A stretch of 64,000 nt of DNA from Sabulicella glaciei (GCF_026183895.1 NZ_JAPFQI010000001.1:62001-126000); one strand, 5' to 3'; positions 42,925 through 52,050 are shown, counted from the stretch's first letter. Notes: a model not told the origin generated them from the letters alone. A program made the numbers and translations.

Positions 42925-45261
42925 ATGGGTCGCCCCTTGCACGCCACCTTCCGCGCCCTGCTGCTCGCCACCGCCGGAATCGGCCTGCTCGCCATGCCCG
43001 AGGCCGTGGCGCAGTCGCCGCGCCGCGCGGCACCCGCTGCCGCGCCCCAGCCCCAGGGCGTCATCACCTCCGTCGACATTCGCGGCAACCAGCGCATCGA
43101 GGCGGAGACGATCCGCTCCTACATGCTGCTGCAGCCGGGCGACCCGTACGACCCGGATCGCTCGGACCGCTCGCTGCGCTCCCTGTTCCAGACCGGGCTG
43201 TTTCGCGATGTCCGCATCACGCGCGACGGCTCGCGCCTCGTGGTGCAGGTTCAGGAGAATCCGATCGTCAACCGCGTCGCCTTCGAGGGCAACCGGCGCA
43301 TCTCCGACGACAACATCCGCCCCGAGATCCAGCTCCGCGCCCGCAGCGTCTTCACGCCGCAGCTCGCGCAAGGCGACCGCCAGCGCATCCTCGACCTGTA
43401 TGCCCGCCGCGGCCGCTACGCAGCGCGGGTCGAGCCCAAGATCATCGAACTGGACCAAAACCGCGTGGACGTGGTCTTCGAGATCACGGAGGGCGAGGTC
43501 GCGCAGGTGGCGCGCATCAACTTCGTCGGCAACTCGGCCTTTTCCGACTCACGTCTGCGCGAGGTTGTGGCGACCAAGGAGCAGGCCTTCTACCGGATCT
43601 TCTCCACCTCCGACACCTTCGACCCGGACCGGCTCTCCTTCGACCGCGAACTCCTGCGCCGCTACTACCTGCGCAACGGCTATCCCGACATCCAGGTGGG
43701 GAATCCGTCGGCGGAGCTGGCGCCGGACCGCTCGGGCTTCTTCATCACCTATCCGATGACTGAGGGGCAGCGCTTCTCCTTCGGAGAGATCACGATCACC
43801 TCCGCCTTCCCGAACCTGAACACGCAGGAGCTGCGGCGCTTCATCGAGATCCGCTCCGGCGACTGGTACGACGGCGACGCGGTGGAGCGCACCTCGCAGG
43901 CCATCGCGGACGCGGCCAATCTGCGCGGCTTCCCCTTCGTGGACGTGCAGCCGCAGATCACCCGCGACACGGATGCGCGACGCATCAACATTACCTTCGC
44001 GATCAACGAGGCGCCGCGCATCTTCGTCGAGCGCATCGACATCGAGGGCAACACCCGTACGCAGGACCGCGTGATCCGGCGCGAGTTCCGCCTCGCGGAG
44101 GGCGATGCCTTCAATGCCGCGCAGGTCCGCCGCTCGCGCGAGCGCATCCGGAACCTGAACTATTTTGGCGACGTCCAGATCACCAGCGCGCCCGGCTCCG
44201 CGCCGGACCGCACCATCATCACGACGCGGCTGCAGGAGCGGGCGACGGGCGAGGTGAGCGTGGGCGGCGGCTACTCGACCGATGCCGGCTTCCTCGCGGA
44301 TTTCGGCATCCGCGAGCGCAACCTGTCAGGCACCGGCCTCGACGCCCGCATCGCCGCGACCATCGCGCAGCGCCGGTCGCAGCTGGACCTGTCCATCACC
44401 GATCCAGCCTTCCTGGACCGCAACCTCGCCCTCGGCGCGGACGTGTTCTACATTCAGCGCAACCTGCTCAACATCGCGAACTACAGCGAGCGTCGCGCCG
44501 GCTTCGCGCTTCGCGCGGGCTGGGAGTTCAACGAGCGGCTGCGGCAGAACGTGTCCTACAGCCTCGTCCAGCGCGAGGTGTACAACATCCAGGCTGGCGC
44601 CAGCCGCTACGTAACCGAGCAGCGCGGCTCCACCCTGCTGTCGCAGGTGAGCCAGACGCTGTCCTATGACACGCGCGACAACTTCCTGGAGCCCCGCCGT
44701 GGCTACCTGATCCGCCTTGGCACCGACCTCGCCGGGCTCGGCGGCGACGTCGCATATTTCCGCGGCCGGCTGGATGGCGGCTTGCACCTGCCATTCGAGC
44801 GCATCCTCGGCCACGAGGATTACGTGCTTTCCTTCACGGCGAGCGTCGGCATCCTGGAATCCTTTGGCAACCGCCCCGACCGCATCGTCGACCGCTTCTT
44901 CCTGGGCGGCGAGAACCTGCGTGGCTTCGCCCTGGCCGGCGCCGGCCCGCGCGACCTCAACACGGGCGACGCGCTGGGTGGCCGCTTCATGTGGACCCAG
45001 AGCAGCGAGTTCCGCTTCCCGCTGCCCGTCCCGTCGGAACTTGGCCTGATCGGCCGCGCCTTTGTGGATATCGGCTCGCTGTCGCGCACCGTTGCCGGCA
45101 CAGGCATCGGCGACACCGCGGCGCCGCGCGTTGGCGCGGGGGTAGGCATCTCCTGGCGGTCGCCCTTCGGGCTGATCAACATCGACGTCGCGCAGGCGGT
45201 GGCGAAGCAGCGCTACGACGAGACCCAGGTCGTGCGCTTCGGCTTCGGCACGCGCTTCTGA
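42925..45261 (+). CDS. bamA: Outer-membrane protein assembly factor BamA
   Basis: Core of the BAM complex that inserts beta-barrel proteins. A signal peptide (cleavage near A-V-A-Q) is followed by five POTRA repeats, the first at V-T-S-V-D-I-R-G-N-Q-R-I and the later ones at F-E-G-N-R-R-I, F-V-G-N-S-A-F and I-E-G-N-T-R-T, and a sixteen-stranded barrel with the lid motif R-F-F-L-G-G-E-N-L-R-G-F and terminal F-G-F-G-T-R-F. The ATG at 42925 gives 778 residues and puts the signal at the N-terminus; 42892 is possible. It follows rseP, as in most proteobacteria. Confidence 0.95.
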   Translation: MGRPLHATFRALLLATAGIGLLAMPEAVAQSPRRAAPAAAPQPQGVITSVDIRGNQRIEAETIRSYMLLQPGDPYDPDRSDRSLRSLFQTGLFRDVRITRDGSRLVVQVQENPIVNRVAFEGNRRISDDNIRPEIQLRARSVFTPQLAQGDRQRILDLYARRGRYAARVEPKIIELDQNRVDVVFEITEGEVAQVARINFVGNSAFSDSRLREVVATKEQAFYRIFSTSDTFDPDRLSFDRELLRRYYLRNGYPDIQVGNPSAELAPDRSGFFITYPMTEGQRFSFGEITITSAFPNLNTQELRRFIEIRSGDWYDGDAVERTSQAIADAANLRGFPFVDVQPQITRDTDARRINITFAINEAPRIFVERIDIEGNTRTQDRVIRREFRLAEGDAFNAAQVRRSRERIRNLNYFGDVQITSAPGSAPDRTIITTRLQERATGEVSVGGGYSTDAGFLADFGIRERNLSGTGLDARIAATIAQRRSQLDLSITDPAFLDRNLALGADVFYIQRNLLNIANYSERRAGFALRAGWEFNERLRQNVSYSLVQREVYNIQAGASRYVTEQRGSTLLSQVSQTLSYDTRDNFLEPRRGYLIRLGTDLAGLGGDVAYFRGRLDGGLHLPFERILGHEDYVLSFTASVGILESFGNRPDRIVDRFFLGGENLRGFALAGAGPRDLNTGDALGGRFMWTQSSEFRFPLPVPSELGLIGRAFVDIGSLSRTVAGTGIGDTAAPRVGAGVGISWRSPFGLINIDVAQAVAKQRYDETQVVRFGFGTRF

Positions 45262-45280
45262 ACCGGAAAGTCTGATCCTC

Positions 45281-46069
45281 ATGCGTTTTTCTCGTCTCGT
45301 CCTCGGCCTGTCCATTGGCCTCCTTCCGGCTTTCGCCCTCGCGCAGCAGGGTGGGCAGGAGTGGTTCGTGCCCGGACAGGGTCAGGGCGGGCAGCGCCCG
45401 GCCCAGGCGCAGCAGCGCCCCGCCCAACCTCCGGCCCAGCAGCGTCCGGCGCAGCCTTCGCAGGGCCAGGCGGCGCGGACCGGGCAGCAGCCCCCGGCAG
45501 CGCTGATCGGCATCGTGGACATCCCCGAGGTGCAGCGCGTCTCCACCGCATTCAACCAGGTGCGAGAGGAAATCGAGCGGCGCCGCACCCGGCTAAACGA
45601 TGACCTCCAGCGCGAGCAGAACACCTGGCGCGAGGCGCAGCAGCAGCTGGCCACGCAGCGCGCGACGCTGAACCCGGAGCAGATCCGCCAGCGCGAGCGC
45701 GAGCTGCAGGACCGCATCACCGACTCGCAGCGTATCTTCCGCAACCGCTCGCAGGCGATCGAGCAGGCGGCGCAGCAGGCCCTGTCGCAGATCGAGGAGT
45801 CGCTGGCGAACGTGGTGCGGCAGGTGGCCGCCGGGCGCAGCGTGAACATCGTGCTGCCGCGACCGCTGGTCATCATGAACGAGCCCGCCTTCGACATGAC
45901 GGAGGAGGTCAGCCAGCAGTTCAACCGCATCCTCGCGCGGGTGAACATTCCGGCCGACAGCGATGGCTCCACCCCGCCCGCCCCGCCGCCACAGCAGGTC
46001 ACCCCGCGTGGCCAGGCACCGGCCCCGGCCGCGCAGGGCGGCCAGCGCCCGGCCCAAGGCCGCAACTGA
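45281..46069 (+). CDS. skp: Skp/OmpH-family periplasmic chaperone with Q/P-rich extensions
   Basis: Carries unfolded outer-membrane proteins to BamA. After a signal peptide (cleavage near A-L-A-Q at residue 21) comes an unusual Gln/Pro/Gly-rich stretch of about 50 residues, then the OmpH core beginning I-G-I-V-D-I-P-E-V and a long charged coiled coil (about residues 95-185), and a second Pro/Gln-rich tail. The 262 residues exceed the roughly 160-200 of ordinary Skp. Position between bamA and lpxD supports the call. Confidence 0.88.
   Translation: MRFSRLVLGLSIGLLPAFALAQQGGQEWFVPGQGQGGQRPAQAQQRPAQPPAQQRPAQPSQGQAARTGQQPPAALIGIVDIPEVQRVSTAFNQVREEIERRRTRLNDDLQREQNTWREAQQQLATQRATLNPEQIRQRERELQDRITDSQRIFRNRSQAIEQAAQQALSQIEESLANVVRQVAAGRSVNIVLPRPLVIMNEPAFDMTEEVSQQFNRILARVNIPADSDGSTPPAPPPQQVTPRGQAPAPAAQGGQRPAQGRN
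45392..45454 (+). repeat. Q-R-P-A-Q repeats near the Skp N-terminus
   Basis: Residues 38-42, 45-49 and 54-58 of the Skp-like protein each read Q-R-P-A-Q, and a fourth copy stands at 255-259 near the C-terminus. The three N-terminal copies have spacers of two and four residues. They probably form a flexible, non-helical linker. Confidence 0.7.
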
Positions 46070-46084
46070 GGGAAAGGGGGCCGC

Positions 46085-47125
46085 ATGGCCGCCGACCCGC
46101 GCTTCTTCCTCCAGGCCGGGCCGCAGAGCCTGGCCGCCCTCCTCGACGCTGCCGGGGCGTCCAGCCCGGGCGACCCGGCGCGGCGCTTCGTCGGCGTCGC
46201 GCGTCTGCAGGACGCGACCGAGGATCAGGTCAGCTTCCTCGACAACCGCCGCTACCTCGACGCGCTGACCAGCACGCGCGCCGGGGCGGTGGTGCTGGCC
46301 GAGGCGTTCGTGGCGCAAGCACCCCCTGGCTGCGTGCCCATTGTCGCCAAGGCGCCTTATCTCGCCTTCGCCCGCATCGCTGCCCTGTTCCATCCTGCGC
46401 CTGCGCCGCTGCCGGGCATCCACCCGAGTGCGGTGGTGGACCCCAGCGCCCGCATCGGCGAGGGGACGGAAATCGCCCCGCTGGCCGTGGTGGGTGCGGG
46501 CGCCGAGATCGGGCCGCGCTGCCTCATCGGCCCGCATGCCGTGATCGGCCCTGGCGTGATGCTCGGCGAGGGGTGCCGCATCCATGCCCACGCCAGCGTC
46601 AGCCACGCCTTGCTCGGCCGCGCCGTGGTGCTGCACCCGGGCGCACGGATCGGGCAGGAGGGGTTCGGCTTCGCACCTACGCCGGACGGGCGTTACGTCA
46701 CAATGCCGCAGCTCGGCCGCGTCATCCTGGAGGACGGGGTCGAGATCGGCGCCAATGCCTGCGTGGATCGCGGCTCCCAGGGCGACACGGTGATCGGGGC
46801 GGGCACGCGAGTGGACAATCTGGTGCAGCTGGCGCACAACGTCCGCACCGGCCGGGGCTGCGTTCTCGCTTCGCAGGTCGGCATCTCCGGCTCCACCACA
46901 TTGGGCGAATTCGTGCAGGCCGCCGGCCAGGTGGGGATGACAGGGCACCTGGTCATCGGACGCGGCGCGCGCATCGGCGCACAGGCGGGCGTCATCAACG
47001 ACGTGTCGCCGGGCGTCGAGCTGTTCGGCACGCCGGCACTCCCGGTGAAGGAAGCGTTCCGCCAAGTGGCGGTGTTGAAGCGGATGTCTGCGCGCTCGCG
47101 CGGCGGCAAGGGAGAGGGCGGCTAG
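46085..47125 (+). CDS. lpxD: UDP-3-O-(3-hydroxyacyl)glucosamine N-acyltransferase
   Basis: Third step of lipid A synthesis. An N-terminal uridine-binding domain (V-A-R-L-Q-D-A-T-E-D-Q-V-S-F-L-D-N) is followed by a left-handed beta helix of hexapeptide repeats (I-H-P-S-A-V-V-D-P-S-A, I-G-E-G-T-E-I). The catalytic His lies in L-V-Q-L-A-H-N-V. 346 residues, normal. GGAAAGGGGG precedes the ATG at 46085. Confidence 0.95.
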   Translation: MAADPRFFLQAGPQSLAALLDAAGASSPGDPARRFVGVARLQDATEDQVSFLDNRRYLDALTSTRAGAVVLAEAFVAQAPPGCVPIVAKAPYLAFARIAALFHPAPAPLPGIHPSAVVDPSARIGEGTEIAPLAVVGAGAEIGPRCLIGPHAVIGPGVMLGEGCRIHAHASVSHALLGRAVVLHPGARIGQEGFGFAPTPDGRYVTMPQLGRVILEDGVEIGANACVDRGSQGDTVIGAGTRVDNLVQLAHNVRTGRGCVLASQVGISGSTTLGEFVQAAGQVGMTGHLVIGRGARIGAQAGVINDVSPGVELFGTPALPVKEAFRQVAVLKRMSARSRGGKGEGG

Positions 47126-47130
47126 GCGCC

Positions 47131-47598
47131 ATGGACGGCAATGATGCGGGCGTGACGCTCGGCACCTACAGCATCCAGCAGGTGATGGAGGCGATCCCGC
47201 ATCGCTACCCCTTCCTGCTGATCGACCGCGTCGTGGACCTCGTGCTGGACGAGCGCGCCACCGGCATCAAGAACGTCTCGATTAACGAGAACTTCTTCCA
47301 GGGCCATTTCCCGCAGGAGCCGGTGATGCCGGGCGTCCTGCTCATCGAGAGCATGGCGCAGACCTCGGCCGTGCTGGTGGTGGCGACGCTGGGCGAAGCG
47401 TCGAAAGGCAAGCTCGTCTACTTCATGACCGTGGAGGCGGCCAAGTTCCGCCGTCCCGTGGTTCCGGGCGACCAGGTTCATGTCCACGTCCACAAGGTGC
47501 AGCGCCGCATGAATGTCTGGAAGTTCCGCGGCGAGGCCAAGGTGGACGGTGTCGTGGTCGCTGAGGCCACCTATGCCGCAATGATCAGGGACCGGTGA
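47131..47598 (+). CDS. fabZ: 3-hydroxyacyl-ACP dehydratase FabZ
   Basis: Hot-dog-fold dehydratase of fatty-acid elongation. Catalytic His is in I-P-H-R-Y-P-F-L-L-I-D-R and the catalytic Glu in F-P-Q-E-P-V-M-P-G-V-L-L-I-E-S-M-A-Q. The ATG at 47131 gives 155 residues. It draws on the same 3-hydroxyacyl-ACP pool as the flanking LpxD and LpxA, which explains its place. The stop overlaps lpxA (GTGA). Confidence 0.95.
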   Translation: MDGNDAGVTLGTYSIQQVMEAIPHRYPFLLIDRVVDLVLDERATGIKNVSINENFFQGHFPQEPVMPGVLLIESMAQTSAVLVVATLGEASKGKLVYFMTVEAAKFRRPVVPGDQVHVHVHKVQRRMNVWKFRGEAKVDGVVVAEATYAAMIRDR

Positions 47599-48452
47599 AA
47601 AGCTTGGACTCCATTGCGCCGACGGCGGAGGTTCACGCCTCCTCCGTCATCGCGCCCGGGGCCGTGATCGGCGCTGGGGCGCGGATCGGCCCGTTCTGCA
47701 TCATCGGGCCGGAGGTCGAGATCGGCCCTGGCGCCATGCTCGCCTCGCACAACGTGGTCGAGGGGCGGACCGTGATCGGGGAGGGCGCGCAGCTTGCCTC
47801 CTATGCCTCTGTCGGGCTCGCGCCGCAGGACCTGAAATACAAGGGCGAGCCGACGGGCGTGCTGCTCGGGGCGCGCAGCGCGCTGCGGGAGCACGTGACG
47901 GTGCATCGCGGCAGCGTGGGTGGCGACGGCTTCACCCGCGTCGGCACGGACTGCCTGCTGATGGCCTGCTCGCATGTCGGGCATGATTGCGCGCTGGGCA
48001 ACGGCGTCATCCTGGCCAACAACGTCATGCTGGGCGGGCATGTGCGGCTGGGCGACAATTGCTTCCTTGGCGGTGGAGCAGCCGTGCACCAGATGGTGCG
48101 GATCGGCCGGCAGGCGATGGTGGGCGGCCTCGCGGGCGTGACCAACGACGTCCCGCCCTTCGGCAATGTCTTCGGCCTGCCCGCGCGCCTGGTCGGGTTG
48201 AACGTGATCGGGCTGCGGCGTCGCGGCTTCGCGCGCGAGAACCTGCACGCGCTGCGCGCAGCCTTCCGCCTCATCTTCCGTGAGCCGGGCACCTTCCAGG
48301 AGCGCCTCACCCAGGCCGAGACGCAGTTCGCCGGCGACGCGCTGGTCGGTGAGGTCATCGCCTTCCTCCGCGCCGGCGACCGGCGGCGCGAGCTGATCCG
48401 CCCCGGCCGCATGGCCGCCGAGTTCGGCGACGAGGAGGAGAGCGGGACGTGA
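47595..48452 (+). CDS. lpxA: Acyl-ACP--UDP-N-acetylglucosamine O-acyltransferase
   Basis: First committed step of lipid A synthesis. Hexapeptide repeats form the beta helix ([18 protein letters not shown]), with catalytic His in A-C-S-H-V-G-H-D-C and the helical C-terminus typical of LpxA. GTG start at 47595 overlapping fabZ; 285 residues, about twenty more than E. coli LpxA, because of its C-terminus. Confidence 0.94.
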   Translation: MKSLDSIAPTAEVHASSVIAPGAVIGAGARIGPFCIIGPEVEIGPGAMLASHNVVEGRTVIGEGAQLASYASVGLAPQDLKYKGEPTGVLLGARSALREHVTVHRGSVGGDGFTRVGTDCLLMACSHVGHDCALGNGVILANNVMLGGHVRLGDNCFLGGGAAVHQMVRIGRQAMVGGLAGVTNDVPPFGNVFGLPARLVGLNVIGLRRRGFARENLHALRAAFRLIFREPGTFQERLTQAETQFAGDALVGEVIAFLRAGDRRRELIRPGRMAAEFGDEEESGT

Positions 48453-49258
48453 CGGTCGGGGTGATCGCGGGGGGCGGTCCCTTTCCCCTTCGCGTCGCCG
48501 AGGCCGCCGCCGCCCAAGGCCCCGTCTTCGTGGCCTGCATCCGCGAATTCGGCGACCCCGCGGCCTTTGCGCATCTGCCCCACATGGTGGAGCGGGCCGG
48601 GGCGGGTGGCGCCATCCTCGACCGCTTCCGGCGCGAGGGGGTGACGCGCATCGCCCTGTGCGGCACGGCCCGCCGTCCTTCCCTGACTGGCCTTTGGCCC
48701 GATGCCTGGACCGCGCGTGCCCTGGCGCGTCTCGGCCCCGCCTTCCTGCGCGGGGACGACGCGCTGCTGCGCGGACTGGTCCGCCTCCTCGAGGAGGAAG
48801 GCTTCAGCGTCGTGGCGCCGCAATCGCTGATCCAGGAGGCAATGGCGCCCGCGGGCCTTCTGGCGGGGCCCGCTCCGGATGCGGCGGCGCGCACCGACAT
48901 CGCGCGCGGCGTGGCGGTGCTGCATGCGCTGGCGGCGCAGGATGTCGGGCAGGCCGTGGTGGTGCAGCAGGGCCTCATCCTCGGCATCGAGGCGATCGAG
49001 GGCACGGATGCGCTGCTGGCCCGCGCCGCGACGCTGCGTCAGGAGGGGGCCGGCGGCGTGCTGGTGAAGCTGCCCAAGCGCGGTCAGGAGATGCGCGTGG
49101 ACGCGCCCATCATCGGCCCGCGCACGGTGGAGGGGGCCAGGGCGGCCGGGCTGCGCGGCATCGCGGTGGCCGCGGGGGGCACGATCATCGCCGATCGCGC
49201 CGAAGCCTTGCGCGCAGCGGAGCAGGCGCAAATCTTCATCACCGGAATCGAGGAGTAA
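48449..49258 (+). CDS. lpxI: UDP-2,3-diacylglucosamine diphosphatase LpxI
   Basis: Forms lipid X from UDP-2,3-diacylglucosamine; the alphaproteobacterial functional substitute for LpxH. The opening [16 protein letters not shown] and the C-terminal block [23 protein letters not shown] identify it. GTG start overlapping lpxA. 269 residues. lpxB, which commonly follows, is absent here. Confidence 0.93.
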   Translation: MTVGVIAGGGPFPLRVAEAAAAQGPVFVACIREFGDPAAFAHLPHMVERAGAGGAILDRFRREGVTRIALCGTARRPSLTGLWPDAWTARALARLGPAFLRGDDALLRGLVRLLEEEGFSVVAPQSLIQEAMAPAGLLAGPAPDAAARTDIARGVAVLHALAAQDVGQAVVVQQGLILGIEAIEGTDALLARAATLRQEGAGGVLVKLPKRGQEMRVDAPIIGPRTVEGARAAGLRGIAVAAGGTIIADRAEALRAAEQAQIFITGIEE

Positions 49259-49263
49259 ACCGA

Positions 49264-49653
49264 ATGAGCTTCCGCTACCTGCACACCATGCTGCGCGTCG
49301 GCGACCTGCAACGCAGCGTCGAGTTCTACACGAAGCACCTCGGCATGCGAGAGCTTCGCCGCAACGACGTGCCGGACGGCAAGTACACCCTCGTCTTCCT
49401 CGGCTATGGCGACGAGAGCAAGGAGACGGTGCTCGAACTCACCTACAATTACGGGGTGGAGAAGTACGAGATGGGCGGGGCCTTCGGCCACCTGGCCATC
49501 GGGGTGCCCGACATCTATGCCACCTGCGAGAAGATGCGCGCCGAGGGCGTGAAGATCTCGCGCGAGCCCGGCCCGGTGAAGTTCGGCACCACGCTGATCG
49601 CCTTCATCGAGGATCCGGACGGCTACAAGATCGAGCTGATCCAGCGCGGCTGA
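49264..49653 (+). CDS. gloA: Lactoylglutathione lyase (glyoxalase I)
   Basis: Nickel- or zinc-dependent isomerase of the methylglyoxal-glutathione adduct. Metal ligands are in [22 protein letters not shown] and Y-K-I-E-L-I-Q, matching E. coli GloA; F-Y-T-K-H-L-G-M is also conserved. 129 residues. It starts five bases after lpxI, so it is the last gene of the operon, ahead of a terminator-like hairpin. Confidence 0.93.
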   Translation: MSFRYLHTMLRVGDLQRSVEFYTKHLGMRELRRNDVPDGKYTLVFLGYGDESKETVLELTYNYGVEKYEMGGAFGHLAIGVPDIYATCEKMRAEGVKISREPGPVKFGTTLIAFIEDPDGYKIELIQRG

Positions 49654-49657
49654 TCCA

Positions 49658-49683
49658 GGGCCGGGCTGGCGCGCCCCCGGCCC
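49658..49683 (+). terminator. Terminator-like hairpin ending the rpsB-gloA operon
   Basis: GGGCCGGG (49658-49665) pairs perfectly with CCCGGCCC (49676-49683) around a ten-base loop, and the following AATAAACTTT is AT-rich. It begins five bases beyond the gloA stop codon. Confidence 0.5.
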
Positions 49684-49700
49684 AATAAACTTTCCCTCTC

Positions 49701-49730
49701 TTGGTGCGTTTTGATCCTGGCGGGTGTAAG
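49701..49730 (+). promoter_or_regulatory. Candidate promoter for the ExeA-like gene
   Basis: TTGGTG (49701-49706) and TGTAAG (49725-49730) are separated by 18 bases, about 30 bases before the GTG start of the ATPase gene. The match is partial, but the position behind the operon terminator supports an independent transcription unit. Confidence 0.35.
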
Positions 49731-49744
49731 ACTCCGCCGGGATC
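49713..49744. promoter_or_regulatory. 11-bp dyad over the -10 region of the ExeA-like gene
   Basis: GATCCTGGCGG (49713-49723) and CCGCCGGGATC (49734-49744) form an inverted repeat with one G-T mismatch and a ten-base centre. The centre holds most of the candidate -10 element. It could be an operator or, in RNA, a leader hairpin. Confidence 0.4.
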
Positions 49745-49759
49745 AGACCGGGGGCACGG

Positions 49760-51103
49760 GTGAACGAGTTGGCGCGGCCGCCAGCGGCCAGTCTGCCTTT
49801 TCAGTTGCAGGTGAAGGTGGCGGATGCAGTTCCGCACGCCTCCTGGCAGCGCGCCCGCGCGGCCGCCATGGAGGCGCTGCGGCAAGGCCGTGTCGTCCTG
49901 CTTCTGGGCGAGGCCGGATCGGGCAAGACGTTGCTGCTGCGCGAATTGGAGCGGAGCCTGCGCGACGAGGGCCGTCCGGTGCGCTTCCTGGAGCATGCCC
50001 TGCTCGCCGATCCGGATGAAACCGGATCGACCCTGCTGGTGGACGAGGCGGGCTCGCTGGACGATACGGCGCTGAACAGGCTGTGCAGTGCCGCCGTTCC
50101 CGTCGCCATCGCCGCCCTGCCGGGCTTCGTCGGGCGGCTGGAGGGCATGTCCTGCCCGGTCGTGTTGGTTTCCCTGGCGCCGCTCACACCAGAAGAAGTG
50201 CGGCATTTCGTCGCGTCCACCCTGGCCGCGGCGGGCAGCGATCCCGACCGTTTCACCACCGAAGCCGTGGAGGTTCTGGCGCTCCTGTCCCGCGGGCTGC
50301 CGCGCCTCGTGAACTCGCTGGGCCGGGCCGCGACTTTCCTGGCCGAGATGGAGGGCGCGCCTCATGTCGGGGCGCAGCATGTCGAGGTCGCGGATGCGAT
50401 GCGTCCGCGGGCCACGGTGGCACCGGAGCCTAAACCCGAGCCGAAGCCCGAGCCGGCTGCCGAGCCCGGGCCTGCGCCCACGCCCATCCGGTCCGGTCCG
50501 CCGGCCCTTGTCCCAGAAGCCGCCCCGCTCGTGGAGGAGCCCGCACCGCCGCGCCGGACCGGGCTGATCCTGCTCTGGCTTGTGGCGCTGGGCGCGGTCC
50601 TGGCCGGGGCATGGCTGCTGCCGGGCAGAGAACCTGCTCCCGTGGCCGAAGCGCCGCCCATGCCGGCTCCATCCGCCCCTGCCACGGCGGCGGAGGCACC
50701 GGCGTCCGCCCCCGCGTCCCCGGCGGCAGCCACACCCGTGTCGCCACCCGCCCCGGCGCCGGTCCTGGCGGTTCGGGCGGGCGGTTATCGCGGCTCGCAC
50801 TTCAACGCGACAGCCGCGCGCGGCGGCTGGCTGCGGCTTTTCGTCGAGCGAAGTGCGGAGGCGGGTGAGGTGACGATCCGCCTCGAGTCCCATGGTGGCA
50901 TCGTCGGAATGGGCGAGTTGCGCGGTCGCGCCGTCGAGGGGGGTGGCTTCGTCGCCCTGGGCCAGGTGCTGCTGGATCGGGTACCCCACGAGGTGAAGCT
51001 GGAGGCGGCAATGGAGGCCGGCCAGCTTTTCGGGGTGGCAAGGTTCACTCCCGCTGTGGGCGGGGATCCGGTGGATAGCGAGTTCAAGCTGACGCCCTTC
51101 TAG
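49760..51103 (+). CDS. ExeA/GspA-like AAA ATPase fused to a membrane anchor and C-terminal domain
   Basis: A 447-residue protein in four parts. Residues 1-215 are an AAA ATPase like ExeA/TniB: Walker A G-E-A-G-S-G-K-T at 50-57, Walker B T-L-L-V-D-E-A at 91-97 and a C-terminal G-L-P-R-L-V-N motif. Residues 220-265 are a Pro/Glu/Lys linker, 267-289 a membrane span, 290-335 a second Pro/Ala linker, and 336-447 a beta-rich domain of unknown type. In ExeA the corresponding outer part binds peptidoglycan; no such motif is clear here. GTG start. Envelope or secretion-related work is plausible; the partner is unknown. Confidence 0.7.
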   Translation: MNELARPPAASLPFQLQVKVADAVPHASWQRARAAAMEALRQGRVVLLLGEAGSGKTLLLRELERSLRDEGRPVRFLEHALLADPDETGSTLLVDEAGSLDDTALNRLCSAAVPVAIAALPGFVGRLEGMSCPVVLVSLAPLTPEEVRHFVASTLAAAGSDPDRFTTEAVEVLALLSRGLPRLVNSLGRAATFLAEMEGAPHVGAQHVEVADAMRPRATVAPEPKPEPKPEPAAEPGPAPTPIRSGPPALVPEAAPLVEEPAPPRRTGLILLWLVALGAVLAGAWLLPGREPAPVAEAPPMPAPSAPATAAEAPASAPASPAAATPVSPPAPAPVLAVRAGGYRGSHFNATAARGGWLRLFVERSAEAGEVTIRLESHGGIVGMGELRGRAVEGGGFVALGQVLLDRVPHEVKLEAAMEAGQLFGVARFTPAVGGDPVDSEFKLTPF

Positions 51104-51141
51104 ACCTTGCCTCGGGCGGCATGGCGCGGGAAACACCGGCC

Positions 51142-52050
51142 ATGCCCGCCTCATCCCCGCTTTCCAGCATGACCGGCTTCGCGCGCGAGGCCGGCACCTT
51201 GCCCGACGGGGCGCCCTTCGCCTGGGAGCTGCGCTCGGTGAATGGGCGCGGGCTGGAACTGCGCTTCCGCCTCCCCCCGGGCATGGAGGCGCTGGAGGCC
51301 GCCGCGCGCAACGCAACCGGCAAGGCGCTGAAGCGGGGCAGCGTGCAGGTCGCGCTTTCCGTGCAGCGGGACCAGCGGCCTGTGCTTTCCCCCAATCCCG
51401 CCGCGCTGGAACGTGCGCTCGGCATGGCGCTGGAACTTTCCGCCCGCATCCCCGGCGCCCCGGCCCCCCGTGCCGAGGCGTTGCTGGCCCTTCCGGGGAT
51501 CCTGCGCGCCGAGATCCCCGAGCCGGAAGAGGGCGAGGAGGAGGCGCGCCGCACCGCGCTGCTCGCGGCCTTCCGCCTTGCCCTGGACGCGCTGGCCGCC
51601 TCCCGCATCGGCGAGGGCGAGAGGCTGCGCGCCGTGCTGGAGGGCCTACTGGACGAGGTTGCGGCGCTGTCGGCCGCCGCGCGGCACGAGGCGGAAACTC
51701 AGCCCGGCGCCCAGCGCGCCCGACTGGAGGAAGCGCTGGACCGGCTGCTCGGCGAGGAGGGACGCCGCCGCTTCCCGGAGGAGCGGCTGGCGCAGGAGGT
51801 GGCGCTGCTCGCCGCCCGCTCGGACGTGCGGGAGGAACTGGACCGGCTCGATTCCCACATCGCCGCCGCCCGCGCCCTGTTGGCGGAGGGCGAGGCCATC
51901 GGCCGGCGGCTGGACTTCCTCGGTCAGGAATTCGTGCGCGAGGCGAACACCCTCTGCTCCAAATCGGCGAGCACGGAGTTGACGCGGCTGGGCCTGGAGC
52001 TGAAGGCGGCGATCGAGCGGCTGAAGGAGCAGGCGGCCAATGTCGAGTAG
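51142..52050 (+). CDS. yicC: YicC-family endoribonuclease-like protein
   Basis: A 302-residue conserved protein whose E. coli member acts in RNA decay. The opening L-S-S-M-T-G-F-A-R-E, V-N-G-R-G-L-E-L-R-F-R-L-P-P and the end L-D-F-L-G-Q-E-F-V-R-E-A-N-T-L-C-S-K-S are family signatures. The ATG at 51142 puts few residues before S-M-T-G-F; 51121 is the alternative. It overlaps gmk by eleven bases, a widespread pairing. Confidence 0.9.
   Translation: MPASSPLSSMTGFAREAGTLPDGAPFAWELRSVNGRGLELRFRLPPGMEALEAAARNATGKALKRGSVQVALSVQRDQRPVLSPNPAALERALGMALELSARIPGAPAPRAEALLALPGILRAEIPEPEEGEEEARRTALLAAFRLALDALAASRIGEGERLRAVLEGLLDEVAALSAAARHEAETQPGAQRARLEEALDRLLGEEGRRRFPEERLAQEVALLAARSDVREELDRLDSHIAAARALLAEGEAIGRRLDFLGQEFVREANTLCSKSASTELTRLGLELKAAIERLKEQAANVE

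Noticed and set aside
45392-45454. CRISPR-like or mobile repeat
   Set aside because: The repeats are short, in frame and explained by a Q-R-P-A-Q peptide motif.
49760-50400. TniB/transposon ATPase
   Set aside because: The AAA domain resembles TniB as well as ExeA, but no transposase, TniQ or end repeats are nearby and the membrane span argues against it.
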